Shown one piece after another: positions 1 to 7,994 of a stretch of DNA of 64,000 bases. Every line of letters starts with the position of its first letter. Position 1 is the stretch's first letter. Location: NCBI RefSeq assembly GCF_013391415.1, contig NZ_JACAXB010000009.1, positions 1 through 64,000 of the forward strand, given 5' to 3'. The position numbers and the translations under genes are program-made. The notes beneath the pieces were generated by a model that did not search any database, was not told the origin of the DNA, and saw only the letters and a list, made by a program, of their open reading frames with translations. This DNA comes from Aquitalea sp. LB_tupeE (GTDB lineage: Bacteria; Pseudomonadota; Gammaproteobacteria; Burkholderiales; Chromobacteriaceae).

Positions 1-110
1 TTTGCAGTGATGTGCCGTGTTCTCTGCTTGGCGGCGGGGGACACGACAACTGGTCTTGGCGGATCAGTGAGCGGGATAAGGTAATGTTGGTAAGGAAATT
101 GTTCTCTCTC

Positions 111-142
111 AAGACCGGGCATCGTGCTCGATGCCCGGTCTT
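111..142 (+). terminator. Rho-independent terminator of a gene lying to the left
   Basis: A perfect 14-bp stem (111-124 with 129-142) closes a 4-base loop and is followed by a pyrimidine-rich stretch (CCTTGTCT). The stretch is a modest U-tract, so termination strength is uncertain. The upstream gene, if any, is cut by the window edge and cannot be identified from the first 110 bases. Confidence 0.6.
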
Positions 143-521
143 CCTTGTCTGTGGGTGTTTGGCGGACAGCTCTTAATAGACACTATGGGCTGGTGTCAGC
201 ATGTCCATCTTAAGCAAGATTCAGTGAGTGCGGGACAACGCATGGTGAGCTCCTGTGAAAGTAGCACACCTGCGATCTTAACGGGGCAAGCCGGCCAAGT
301 GGGGAACGTTCATACCATTAACAAAGCCAAAACATTCTATTATTGACTATGCATAAAATATGCACAATAATACGGATATTCACTTGGCATTGACAAGTAA
401 AACTTCTTACTATTTAGCTTGTGATGCATTGATTCATACAGATTAAAATATTATCCCGTCCGCAAGGAACTTTAATAAAATAATATGAATTATCAGACAA
501 GCATTTTATTTCGGATTTATT
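143..521. other. Intergenic stretch, no gene recognised
   Basis: A 71-codon frame is open at 131-346, but it begins inside the terminator stem, lacks a ribosome binding site and resembles nothing known to me, so I do not call it. Base composition drops sharply in GC after about 330, marking entry into the AT-rich gene that follows, and the last 150 bases are a plausible promoter region for it. Confidence 0.4.
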
Positions 522-1562
522 ATGATAGATTTTGACCCCAAAAAAATATCTAAAATGGCGATTGACATTCCAGAGCCTGAACATGCCGTCGACATGGCAA
601 TTAACGTTTGGAGGAGTCGATTCTTTTTCTATTTATTAGCAGCATGGGTTTCAATAGCTAGCATTATGATGTCCTTCGGAGGCATTGGCCAGTTTGCAAT
701 ATTACACGCCGTATCCAATTCAAGCTCAAATGGAGGACATATTACTGTAGAACAAACCATTGACAATTCCATCAATCTAGCGACCGCGCTTTATTACAAT
801 ACAGCGATGATCTCAACCATTGGCGCTGCAGATATCGCACCAGTTAATTACTCTGCCAGAACGATTTCGCTTATCGACTCATTCATGGGTGTTTTCCTTC
901 TTGGAATTATCATAAGCCTTATTTGCAAAACATTTGATGGAAATGCAAGCGATCTAGCCAAAACTGTCTTTAATCATATTGCATTTGAAAAAAACAAGCT
1001 ACGCAAAAAATTGTTTCGAATGAAATTTGAATTCCGGAAATCACTTCACAAAGACCAAGATAAACCAAAAAAAAACAGCATCGATATAAGAAAAATCATA
1101 CACAATGACGAAACACTTACTTCAGTAAGACAAATTATAAAATCAAGCGAAATGATTGTTAGCTTGCTGCACACCAAAATAATAGATCAGTCAAATGAGA
1201 ATAATATTGTTATTAATAAAATAACGCACGAACTGTCACTAATGCATTTATCTCACAGTCAACTCAACGCAGACATGTTAAATATAATATTAGATGAAAA
1301 AATAAATGAAAATATAAGAAAAATCATACACAATGACGAAACACTTACTTCAGTAAGACAAATTATAAAATCAAGTGAAATGATTTTTAGCTTGCTGCAC
1401 ACCAAAATAATTGATCAGTCAAATTCGAATAATATTGTTATTAATGAAATAAAGCACCAACTGTCACTAATGCATTTATTTTACAGTCAACTCAACGTAG
1501 AGATGTTTGATATAACATTAGATGAAAAAACAAATGAAAATATAAGAGAAACTAAAATTTGA
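522..1562 (+). CDS. Ion-channel-like membrane protein with duplicated cytoplasmic repeat
   Basis: 346 aa, AT-rich and unlike its GC-rich chromosome neighbours, so probably transferred. The visible layout is a membrane segment at about residues 33-58, a pore-loop-like stretch at about 84-107, and a second membrane segment at about 113-136. That is the two-TM arrangement of Ion_trans_2 potassium channels. The place of the TVGYGD selectivity filter is taken by TIGAAD (residues 99-104), so potassium selectivity is doubtful. The remaining 200 residues are charged and helical and contain two near-identical 76-residue repeats (about 189-264 and 265-340). The C-terminus NIRETKI looks like the start of a third, cut-short unit. 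Function is not known; an effector or sensor channel is possible. The gene is convergent with the nuclease-like gene at 1747-2748. Confidence 0.7.
   Translation: MIDFDPKKISKMAIDIPEPEHAVDMAINVWRSRFFFYLLAAWVSIASIMMSFGGIGQFAILHAVSNSSSNGGHITVEQTIDNSINLATALYYNTAMISTIGAADIAPVNYSARTISLIDSFMGVFLLGIIISLICKTFDGNASDLAKTVFNHIAFEKNKLRKKLFRMKFEFRKSLHKDQDKPKKNSIDIRKIIHNDETLTSVRQIIKSSEMIVSLLHTKIIDQSNENNIVINKITHELSLMHLSHSQLNADMLNIILDEKINENIRKIIHNDETLTSVRQIIKSSEMIFSLLHTKIIDQSNSNNIVINEIKHQLSLMHLFYSQLNVEMFDITLDEKTNENIRETKI
1085..1540 (+). repeat. Two tandem 228-bp units inside the channel-like gene
   Basis: Unit 1 (1085-1312) and unit 2 (1313-1540) are nearly identical at the DNA level with a period of exactly 228 bp (76 codons), so the reading frame is kept. 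A partial third copy (TATAAGAGAA) begins at 1541, just before the stop codon. The high identity suggests a recent duplication or ongoing conversion between copies. Confidence 0.9.
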
Positions 1563-1650
1563 AAAACATACTCTGAGAAAGGTAAAGAACAAAGTAAAAA
1601 TTAATGTTCTTTACCTCACACTTATTTATACACTTTCTTCAAATATCCAT

Positions 1651-1732
1651 TGGCTTTGTTTCACAAATAAGGGCTTGTATCCGTCCGGTAAAATAACCGC
1701 ATGAGCAAGTCCTGATTTGTGAAACAAAGCCA
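1651..1732. mobile_element. MITE-like element with IS5-type ends
   Basis: An 18-bp perfect terminal inverted repeat (1651-1668 with 1715-1732, sequence TGGCTTTGTTTCACAAAT), extending imperfectly to about 26 bp, encloses about 80 bp without coding capacity. The GGCTTTGTT-CACAAA type of end is known from IS5-family (IS427/IS903-like) elements, so this is probably a non-autonomous derivative. It sits between the 3' ends of two convergent genes and may also act as a bidirectional transcription stop. No clear target duplication is visible. Confidence 0.7.
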
Positions 1733-1746
1733 GTAAAAACCACAAA

Positions 1747-2748
1747 CTATGATAGTTTAAAATTGCAAACTGGACCTTCATATAGAAAATATTTTGCCCA
1801 CAATCCATTATTGTAGAAAACGTAATTATTCACCATAAAATCATACTTAGAATCATATTCATTAACAATCTTACTCAAAAAATCGCCAAGCCCAACTAAG
1901 GAATTGTGGACTGTATTCTTTGAATACTTTTTTTGCTTAGAACACTCTCCATCTCTGACCGCATGATTTGGCAGATGCAATCTCATTACACCTTCACTAT
2001 CTTCATAATACTCAAGAATTGATTCATATTTCACAACAAGTTCTGTTTTATTTTTATCAAAAATATCCTGCTCTTGAAATACCGAAATAAATGAAATAGG
2101 CAAAGCAAAAAAACAATCCACCATTCTGCCGACAGCACTCCTTTGAAGAGAAAAACCTACTTCATCTATCAATTTTCTAATCCCCTCCAAAGAATCCCCC
2201 CCTTCCCAACTTAGAGCAAGGACTCCAAAGTATGGGGTGCAGGTTGGGTATACATTAGAGAATGTAGCAGTATTTATATTACCAACCGCGTAGTCACCTT
2301 TTATTGTATTTGCCGTTAATGCGATTTTAGCCAGGTCTGCTTTGCGTAAAGTAAGTTTACATTCAAACGCTGCAAGTACATTTTCACGTGGATAATAGTT
2401 TATTCCATTTAATATTTTATCACCACCAGGCTTAAGCACTAAGATATCAATCTGCGGGGAGCGCAGCTCATTATTAATAGAAATCCTAGCACGCTGAACA
2501 ATCTTAAATTCACTTGGAATTAATTTAGCTAATAACTCAGCAAAAATATGCTCAGTTTGCTCCCCCGCTTGATCCGGATGAATACCAGACGTTCTTTTTA
2601 TCATATTACGCTGATCAATCAACGCGTTTTCTTTTACCCGACACTGCTCAAGCAACTGGAGATAAGCATCAGACACTTCAGTATCTTCATCAGAATCAAC
2701 GGTCTTTAATGGCCGTGAAGGATTTGGGCTATAATACACAGCACACAC
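1747..2748 (-). CDS. DUF6602-like protein with PD-(D/E)XK nuclease-type motif
   Basis: 333 aa, AT-rich like the preceding gene. After about 50 variable residues comes a conserved-looking core: helix with GEQTE (to residue 66), PQIDILVL (D101) and AAFECKLTL (E129, K131). An E...D...ExK order with a beta strand before each acidic residue is the signature of the PD-(D/E)XK restriction-nuclease fold, and the overall pattern matches the DUF6602 family as I know it. Members are often found in accessory DNA and are suspected in defence, but no activity is established here. No partner methylase or helicase is adjacent. The gene ends 15 bp from the MITE-like element. Confidence 0.65.
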   Translation of the reverse strand: MCAVYYSPNPSRPLKTVDSDEDTEVSDAYLQLLEQCRVKENALIDQRNMIKRTSGIHPDQAGEQTEHIFAELLAKLIPSEFKIVQRARISINNELRSPQIDILVLKPGGDKILNGINYYPRENVLAAFECKLTLRKADLAKIALTANTIKGDYAVGNINTATFSNVYPTCTPYFGVLALSWEGGDSLEGIRKLIDEVGFSLQRSAVGRMVDCFFALPISFISVFQEQDIFDKNKTELVVKYESILEYYEDSEGVMRLHLPNHAVRDGECSKQKKYSKNTVHNSLVGLGDFLSKIVNEYDSKYDFMVNNYVFYNNGLWAKYFLYEGPVCNFKLS

Positions 2749-3426
2749 TCTCCAAAGTAAAATATAACTTCTTTATACTGAATATAAAAATAAAATCACA
2801 AATAAAAATTACACCAAACAATTAGAACCAGATTATCAAAGTAGACTACTATCATATTCAGAGTATTACTTGACTATAAGTATAGTCACCCCTCAGAGCG
2901 ATGTGCTACTCTAGAACATATTCACATTCACCATATTCTACTGGAAAGAACTGATGTGTACTCTTTGAGACTAGCAAACCAACAACTTTGAGTGAATTAT
3001 CACGAATTTTGAACCACCTTAAGTGCTATTACTCGCAACAACAGCCGCTTCCTTGAACTCGGTCGAACGTCATGAAGCCGACAATCTGCTGAACAGCCAC
3101 CTCACACTCCCCTCCCACTCAAATACCAAAACAACCAAATGAGCTTACATGGTGTGAATACATCATCTACAATTGCAACATCAGCCCTACACAACAGCTA
3201 TCGTCTACGTGTGTAGAAGTACTGAAAAGTGCCAGGAAAACAGAGGGTTACGCGATAAATTTCGGAATCCCTCCCTCTCCGCCAGACCCATCTAAAGTGT
3301 TGATTCTGCAGTAAATCCAGGCTACGCAAGGCTTTTCAGGCCCTGAGTTCCACACAACACTCCTACACATTGGCGGTAATAAGTTCAGTTTTCTTCCTGG
3401 TTCCCTATACTCTGGATCGGAACACC
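2749..3426. other. Intergenic stretch with tRNA-Ser 3'-end-like attachment core
   Basis: No gene is recognised. At 3261-3284 the sequence reads TTCGGAATCCC followed by TCCCTCTCCGCCA, which matches the T-arm and acceptor 3' end of a bacterial tRNA-Ser (including the CCA) with one inserted G. The rest of a tRNA is absent upstream. Such 3'-end copies are the usual attachment cores left by tRNA-integrating islands, and a broken integrase starts about 140 bp downstream on the same strand, the normal spacing for such islands. Confidence 0.5.
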
Positions 3427-3607
3427 ATGAACCACGCCAATGTTACCCACAGGCCTGCAACGCCCCCCCCCCCAATCCGGCACTTACTATCTTCGTCGTC
3501 GTATCCCTACTGACGTTCTTGTTTGCTATCTCGGCAAAAAAGAAATCACGTTTTCGCTACGCACCAAAAACGATCGCGCCGAAACAACACGTCTGACCAG
3601 CAAATGA
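3427..3607 (+). pseudogene. Remnant of a phage/island-type integrase N-terminus
   Basis: In the frame starting at 3473 the translation contains SGTYYLRRRIPTDVLVCY followed by LGKKEITFSLRTKNDRAE, which is the characteristic N-terminal region (DUF6538-like) of tyrosine recombinases. An ATG at 3427 lies in a frame offset by one base, and an 11-C homopolymer (3463-3473) separates the two, so the likely original start and body are joined by a frameshift in that tract. The frame then stops at 3605, after about 45 residues, and the catalytic domain is missing. The remnant is therefore non-functional as an integrase. Confidence 0.65.
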
Positions 3608-3836
3608 ATTGACAAGCGATAGCGTCAGATCTTGTACCGACACTGCGGCCAAGTGCCAGAGTGCGGCCTAACAACTGCTCTTCCCGTCAAACCCATTTTC
3701 AGCAGTTCAAAATGCTGAAATGTCTGTCACGCCAGTATCGCCCGTCTCATGGACGCCCCATAGGGGAAGCGTGAAGGGTGTGAATTTACCAATCGACGTT
3801 GTGCCGCCCCTGATCAGCATCCGCGACAAGCTAGTG
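3608..3836. other. Intergenic stretch, nothing assigned
   Basis: Overlapping short frames exist on both strands (about 85 codons each, extending into the LysR pseudogene) but none has a recognisable family, a convincing ribosome binding site or a consistent partner. The stretch is best read as debris between the integrase remnant and the broken LysR gene. Confidence 0.3.
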
Positions 3837-4733
3837 TTATCGGCTGAGGTAGCGGGTGACAAAGGCTTTAAAGCTGTCTGCCGCTGGGCTGAGGGTACGA
3901 TTGTTTTGCGTGAAGGCATAAAAGCATCAATGCACCGTTGGTTGCACCAAAGGGCAACTTTCAAGCCGGTATAGCTGAATAAGGGAGGACGCGTAGGTGA
4001 TGCAAGCGGTTACACCTAGGCCGGCATTGACCATGGCGAGTGCCGTGGACATGAAGGCAACTTCGTTTGTCGGCGTAATTTTTATCTCCCCCGAGGCCTC
4101 ACGCAGATCCACCATCAGACGTTCGGTAAACTGCCCTTGTAAAGAAATAAAGGGGTAGGCAGCTAGGTCCGCCCAGCTGACCTCACGCAAGTAGCTGAGT
4201 GGATGTTGTTTGGGATAAACCGCCAGAAAGTGGCCCTCAAACAACACTTCGGCACAGATATCGGAGTGCGGTTCCCGCTACGGGCCGATACCAAAATCGA
4301 CCTCCCCGGAAAAAACGCGCGACACAATGCTTTCCACTGCCGAGTCGACCAGCTTGATGTGAACATCCGGGTGTTCTGCGTGATAAGACGCAATCATTTC
4401 TGGCAGTAAGGTCGATGCCATCAGCTGTGGGGCGGCAACACGGACCAGGCCTGTCTTCAGCGATTTGCGCTCGGCAACATTTACCAGCAGGCAATCTAGG
4501 TCGTGCAGGATTTTTTCAACCAGTGGAAAAAGCTCCTGCCCCATTCCCGTCAAAGAAATACGCCGTGTACTACGGTCGACCAGCCGTATCCCCAGGGTCT
4601 GTTCGAATTCCTTGATTAGCCCGGAGAGGGCCGACTGGGTGATGTAGAGGCGCTCGGCCGCCAACGTAAAGCTTCCGGTACGGGCAAGGGCAAGGGCAAG
4701 GAATGCCCGGAGCTGGCGCAGCGTCACATTCAT
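3837..4733 (-). pseudogene. LysR-type regulator interrupted by two in-frame stop codons
   Basis: Read from ATG at 4733 to TAA at 3837, the frame is 299 codons including the stop, exactly the usual LysR length. The N-terminal winged helix is intact (FTLAAERLYITQSALSGLIK), and the effector domain continues through VDFGIGP. A TAG then stands at codon 152 (4278-4280) where relatives carry Glu, and a TGA at codon 269 (3927-3929) where an Arg codon CGA is expected. The same frame resumes after each stop (REPHSDICAEVLFEG; CFYAFTQNNRTLSPA). There is no indel. The gene is divergent from the aromatic-acid operon at 4867 and was presumably its regulator. A 151-aa N-terminal product containing the DNA-binding domain could still be made. 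Confidence 0.85.
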
Positions 4734-4740
4734 AAGATCA

Positions 4741-4783
4741 ACTGATTAATCAATCATAAAAAACGGTTGGAATCATAAAAAAC
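4741..4783. promoter_or_regulatory. Candidate LysR-type operator with 13-bp direct repeats
   Basis: Between the broken LysR gene and the divergent VOC gene there is a perfect 10-bp palindrome TGATTAATCA (4743-4752) and two exact copies of AATCATAAAAAAC (4752-4764 and 4771-4783) with a 19-bp period. Position and AT-richness fit an operator and promoter for the divergent pair. The protein that binds it is inferred only from position. Confidence 0.45.
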
Positions 4784-4866
4784 AAATGCGTCTAATGACC
4801 GCCAATCCGTAGCCATAAATATTAAATCACTGCCTTCATCAACAAACGGATTCGGAGAACAGCAGG

Positions 4867-5406
4867 ATGCAACTGATCAAGAAAATCCACCAAGTAGCTT
4901 ATCGCTGCAAGGACGCCAAAGAAACGGTCGCGTGGTATCAGAAATACCTGAAGATGAACTTCATTCTGGCGATCGCGGAAGATCAAGTGCCCTCGACCCA
5001 GGAACCACACCCCTACATGCATGTATTTCTGGATGCAGGGAGTGGCAACATCCTGGCTTTTTTTGAGCTCCCGACCCTGCCGGAAATGGGGCGCGATCCC
5101 AATACCCAGTCCTGGACCCAGCATCTGGCGCTGGAGGTGGAATGCATGGATGCGCTGCTGCAAACCAAGCAACAGCTAGAGGCGGATGGCATCGCCGTTA
5201 TCGGGCCGACCGATCACACTATTTTCAAGTCTATTTATTTCTTTGATCCAAACGGCCACCGCCTGGAGTTAGCAGTGAATACCGGCACCGCGCAAATGGC
5301 GGACAAGCTGGATGCCGTGAAGTGGGACATGCTGGAGGAATGGGCCATCACCAAGCGCGCACCGGCGCATGCCCGCTGGATGCACGATGGCAGCTACGCG
5401 GATTAA
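4867..5406 (+). CDS. Single-domain VOC protein, possible extradiol-type dioxygenase
   Basis: 179 aa, a vicinal oxygen chelate (glyoxalase/bleomycin-resistance/dioxygenase) fold. Candidate metal ligands are H8 (KKIHQVAYR), H86 (WTQHLALEV) and E134 (NGHRLELAV), the His-His-Glu set typical of VOC metalloenzymes including type I extradiol dioxygenases. DPNGHRLEL near the C-terminal half is the usual family motif. It opens an operon with an aromatic-acid importer, an FAH-family hydrolase and a maleylacetoacetate isomerase, so it may supply their substrate by ring cleavage. No homogentisate or gentisate dioxygenase of the cupin type is seen nearby. The family is certain; the reaction is inferred from neighbours. 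Confidence 0.75.
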   Translation: MQLIKKIHQVAYRCKDAKETVAWYQKYLKMNFILAIAEDQVPSTQEPHPYMHVFLDAGSGNILAFFELPTLPEMGRDPNTQSWTQHLALEVECMDALLQTKQQLEADGIAVIGPTDHTIFKSIYFFDPNGHRLELAVNTGTAQMADKLDAVKWDMLEEWAITKRAPAHARWMHDGSYAD

Positions 5407-5525
5407 AGCACCAAGCGAGACAGCCTTCCTTTCCCATCACGAGTGCTTAGCACTTGCCCGGCCCGCGTCAGGGCTGGCCGCGCTGCCTTTGCATGTTGCA
5501 AAACAAGGTGGCCAGGAGACAAATC

Positions 5526-6875
5526 ATGACTTCGATGATCAAGATTGATGTCGTCAAGCGCATTGACGCAAACCCCATCAGCCGATTCCAGTGGTGGATT
5601 TACATTCTCTGTGGTGTCTGCATGGTACTGGATGGCTTTGATGTCCAGGCCATGGGCTATGTCGCCCCGGCATTGCTGCAGGACTGGCAGGTCGACAAGG
5701 CAGCGCTCGGTCCGGTATTCGGGGCGGGTTTGTTCGGACTGCTGATTGGTTCATTGCTCTTAAGCATTGCTGCGGACAAGCTGGGCCGTCGGCCGGTACT
5801 GCTGGCGTCCACCTTCTTTTTCGGCCTGTGCATGTTGGCCACGCCGCTGGCCAGATCCATCGAGGAACTGTTCATCATGCGGTTCATTACCGGCTTTGGT
5901 CTGGGGGCCATCATGCCGAATGCGATGGCGCTATGCGGCGAATTCAGCCCCAGGCGCAAGCGCATATCTATCATGATGCTGGTTTCCTGTGGCTTTACCA
6001 TAGGGGCCATGCTGGGCGGCGTTGTGGCCGCTGCGCTGATTCCGCAATTCGGCTGGCAATCCGTGTTTTATCTGGGGGTAATCCTGCCCATCCTGCTTGG
6101 GCTGCTGATGCTGGTGCATTTGCCCGAATCCATTCAATTCCAGGTATTGAGCGGCAAGAAGCAAAGCCAGGCACTCGCCGTGCTGCAGCAAGCTCTGCCT
6201 AACGAGAAACGGCCACACACGGCGCAGCTGATTGTTGCCGAAGAGCCCGCCAAAGGCATGCCGGTCATGGCGCTGTTCAAGGAGGGTCGTGCCCGCAGCA
6301 CACTGATGATCTGGTGCATCAGCTTTCTCAATATGATTGCCCTTTATTTCTTGTCCAATTGGCTGCACACCATTACCAAACTGGCGGGCCTGAGCCTGCA
6401 ACAAGCGGTGCTGGTAGGCGCTGCACTGCAACTGGGCGGGACCTTTGGCACGGTAGCCATGGGCAGGCTGATCGACCGCATTGGCTTCCGGCGGGTGCTG
6501 ATACCTTGCTTTATCAGCGCAGCCATTTTCATTGCGCTGATCGGTCATACGGCAGATACCGTGCTGTTGCTATTTGGTGCGGTGTTCCTGACCGGATTTG
6601 CAGTCGTTGGCGGCCAGCCGGCCATCAATGCCATGGCGGCCAATAATTACCCCACCGCACTACGCACCACCAGTGTGGGCTGGAGTCTGGGCATCGGCCG
6701 TATCGGCTCGCTGATCGGCCCGGTCCTTGGCGGCCAATTGATTGCGCTCAACTGGAGCCAAAGCACGCTGTTTCATCTCGTCGCCCTCCCCTCGGTGTTG
6801 ATTGTCCTGATCCTGTTGCTGGGTAGCCGTGCGCAAGCGGTCCGTAATCAGCGTGCGGCAGCACAACGTAGTTGA
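5526..6875 (+). CDS. MFS aromatic-acid:H+ symporter (AAHS family)
   Basis: 449 aa, 12 predicted membrane segments. The first loop region contains LDGFDVQAMGYVAPAL, the DGFD signature of the aromatic acid:proton symporter family (PcaK/BenK/MhpT type), and the cytoplasmic loop has DKLGRRPVL. Start chosen at ATG 5526, preceded by an AGGAGA box; an upstream in-frame start at 5454 would add 24 residues without family resemblance. Sits 119 bp after the VOC gene and 43 bp before the FAH gene, so it probably imports the aromatic acid degraded by this operon. Exact substrate cannot be told. Confidence 0.88.
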   Translation: MTSMIKIDVVKRIDANPISRFQWWIYILCGVCMVLDGFDVQAMGYVAPALLQDWQVDKAALGPVFGAGLFGLLIGSLLLSIAADKLGRRPVLLASTFFFGLCMLATPLARSIEELFIMRFITGFGLGAIMPNAMALCGEFSPRRKRISIMMLVSCGFTIGAMLGGVVAAALIPQFGWQSVFYLGVILPILLGLLMLVHLPESIQFQVLSGKKQSQALAVLQQALPNEKRPHTAQLIVAEEPAKGMPVMALFKEGRARSTLMIWCISFLNMIALYFLSNWLHTITKLAGLSLQQAVLVGAALQLGGTFGTVAMGRLIDRIGFRRVLIPCFISAAIFIALIGHTADTVLLLFGAVFLTGFAVVGGQPAINAMAANNYPTALRTTSVGWSLGIGRIGSLIGPVLGGQLIALNWSQSTLFHLVALPSVLIVLILLLGSRAQAVRNQRAAAQRS

Positions 6876-6918
6876 ACATGCAGCCCTCTCTTCCTTGTCC
6901 AATCCGGAGTACTAATCC

Positions 6919-7935
6919 ATGAAACTCGCCACCTTAAAAAGCAAGCACCGTGACGGTATGTTGGTTGTGGTGAATCGCACCCTGACACATTACCAAGCCG
7001 TTCCCGGCATTGCAGCTACGCTGCAACAGGCTCTGGATCATTGGGAACACAGCGAAAGTCAGCTGCGCGCCGTTTACGATGCACTGAATCAAGGGCAGTT
7101 ACAGGCGGCAGAACCCTTCGACCCGGCGCAGTGTCATTCTCCCTTGCCACGCGCGTATCAGTGGGCTGATGGCTCGGCTTACGTCAATCACGTCGAGCTG
7201 GTACGCCGGGCTCGCGGCGCGGTCTTGCCGGCGGAGTTCTGGACGGATCCTCTGATGTACCAAGGCGGTTCGGATTCTTTTATCGGGCCGCGTGACCCCA
7301 TTGCCGTACTGGACGAAGCATGGGGAGTCGACCTCGAAGCCGAAGTCGCCGTCATCACCGGCGATGTCCGCATGGGCTGTGATGTGGCGCAGGCCGCCGC
7401 CAGTATCCGGCTGCTGATGCTGGTGAATGATGTTTCGTTGCGTCATCTTATTCCGGCGGAGCTGACCAAGGGCTTTGGTTTTTTCCAGTCCAAGCCAGCC
7501 TCTGCGTTTAGTCCGGTAGCCATCACGCCTGATGAGCTGGGCGATGACTGGCAAGATGGCAAGGCACATCGTCCGCTGATCGTGCATGTCAACGGCACGC
7601 TATTCGGGCAGCCCGATGCCGGCCAGGACATGACCTTCAGCTTCCCGCAACTGGTGGCCCATGCGGCCAAGACGCGAGAGCTTGTAGCAGGTTCCATCAT
7701 CGGCTCGGGGACGGTCTCTAACAAGCAAGGCAATTTGCATGGCTCGTCGATTGACAATGGCGGTGTCGGATATTGCTGTTTGGCCGAGCTGCGCATGTAT
7801 GAAACGATAGAAACAGGCCAAGCACAAACGCCATTTCTGAAGTTTGGCGATCGCGTGCGTATCGAGATGTTTGGTCGCGACGGCCAAAGCCTGTTCGGCT
7901 GCATTGAGCAATCTGTCCAACCTTACATGAGCTAA
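6919..7935 (+). CDS. Fumarylacetoacetate hydrolase family protein
   Basis: 338 aa. The C-terminal two thirds match the FAH fold: YQGGSDSFIGPRDPI, the acidic metal-binding stretch DLEAEVAVITGDV, LVNDVSLRHLIPAEL, and GSGTVSNKQG. Members cleave the C-C bond of fumarylacetoacetate or fumarylpyruvate to give fumarate plus acetoacetate or pyruvate. The length and layout resemble the ~330-aa betaproteobacterial fumarylacetoacetase-like group rather than the short fumarylpyruvate hydrolases. Followed 59 bp later by a maleylacetoacetate isomerase-like gene, which would supply its substrate by cis-trans isomerisation. Confidence 0.88.
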   Translation: MKLATLKSKHRDGMLVVVNRTLTHYQAVPGIAATLQQALDHWEHSESQLRAVYDALNQGQLQAAEPFDPAQCHSPLPRAYQWADGSAYVNHVELVRRARGAVLPAEFWTDPLMYQGGSDSFIGPRDPIAVLDEAWGVDLEAEVAVITGDVRMGCDVAQAAASIRLLMLVNDVSLRHLIPAELTKGFGFFQSKPASAFSPVAITPDELGDDWQDGKAHRPLIVHVNGTLFGQPDAGQDMTFSFPQLVAHAAKTRELVAGSIIGSGTVSNKQGNLHGSSIDNGGVGYCCLAELRMYETIETGQAQTPFLKFGDRVRIEMFGRDGQSLFGCIEQSVQPYMS

Positions 7936-7994
7936 ACCTGTCTGGCCGGTGGCTGAATCCATCAGCCAACCGGCCTACAGCCTGCAGAAAACGC

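Noticed and set aside
131-346. 71-codon open frame on the plus strand
   Set aside because: It begins inside a terminator stem, has no ribosome binding site and no recognisable family.
3720-3974. 84-codon plus frame and its opposite-strand shadow
   Set aside because: It overlaps the 3' part of the LysR pseudogene and shows no family resemblance or start signal.
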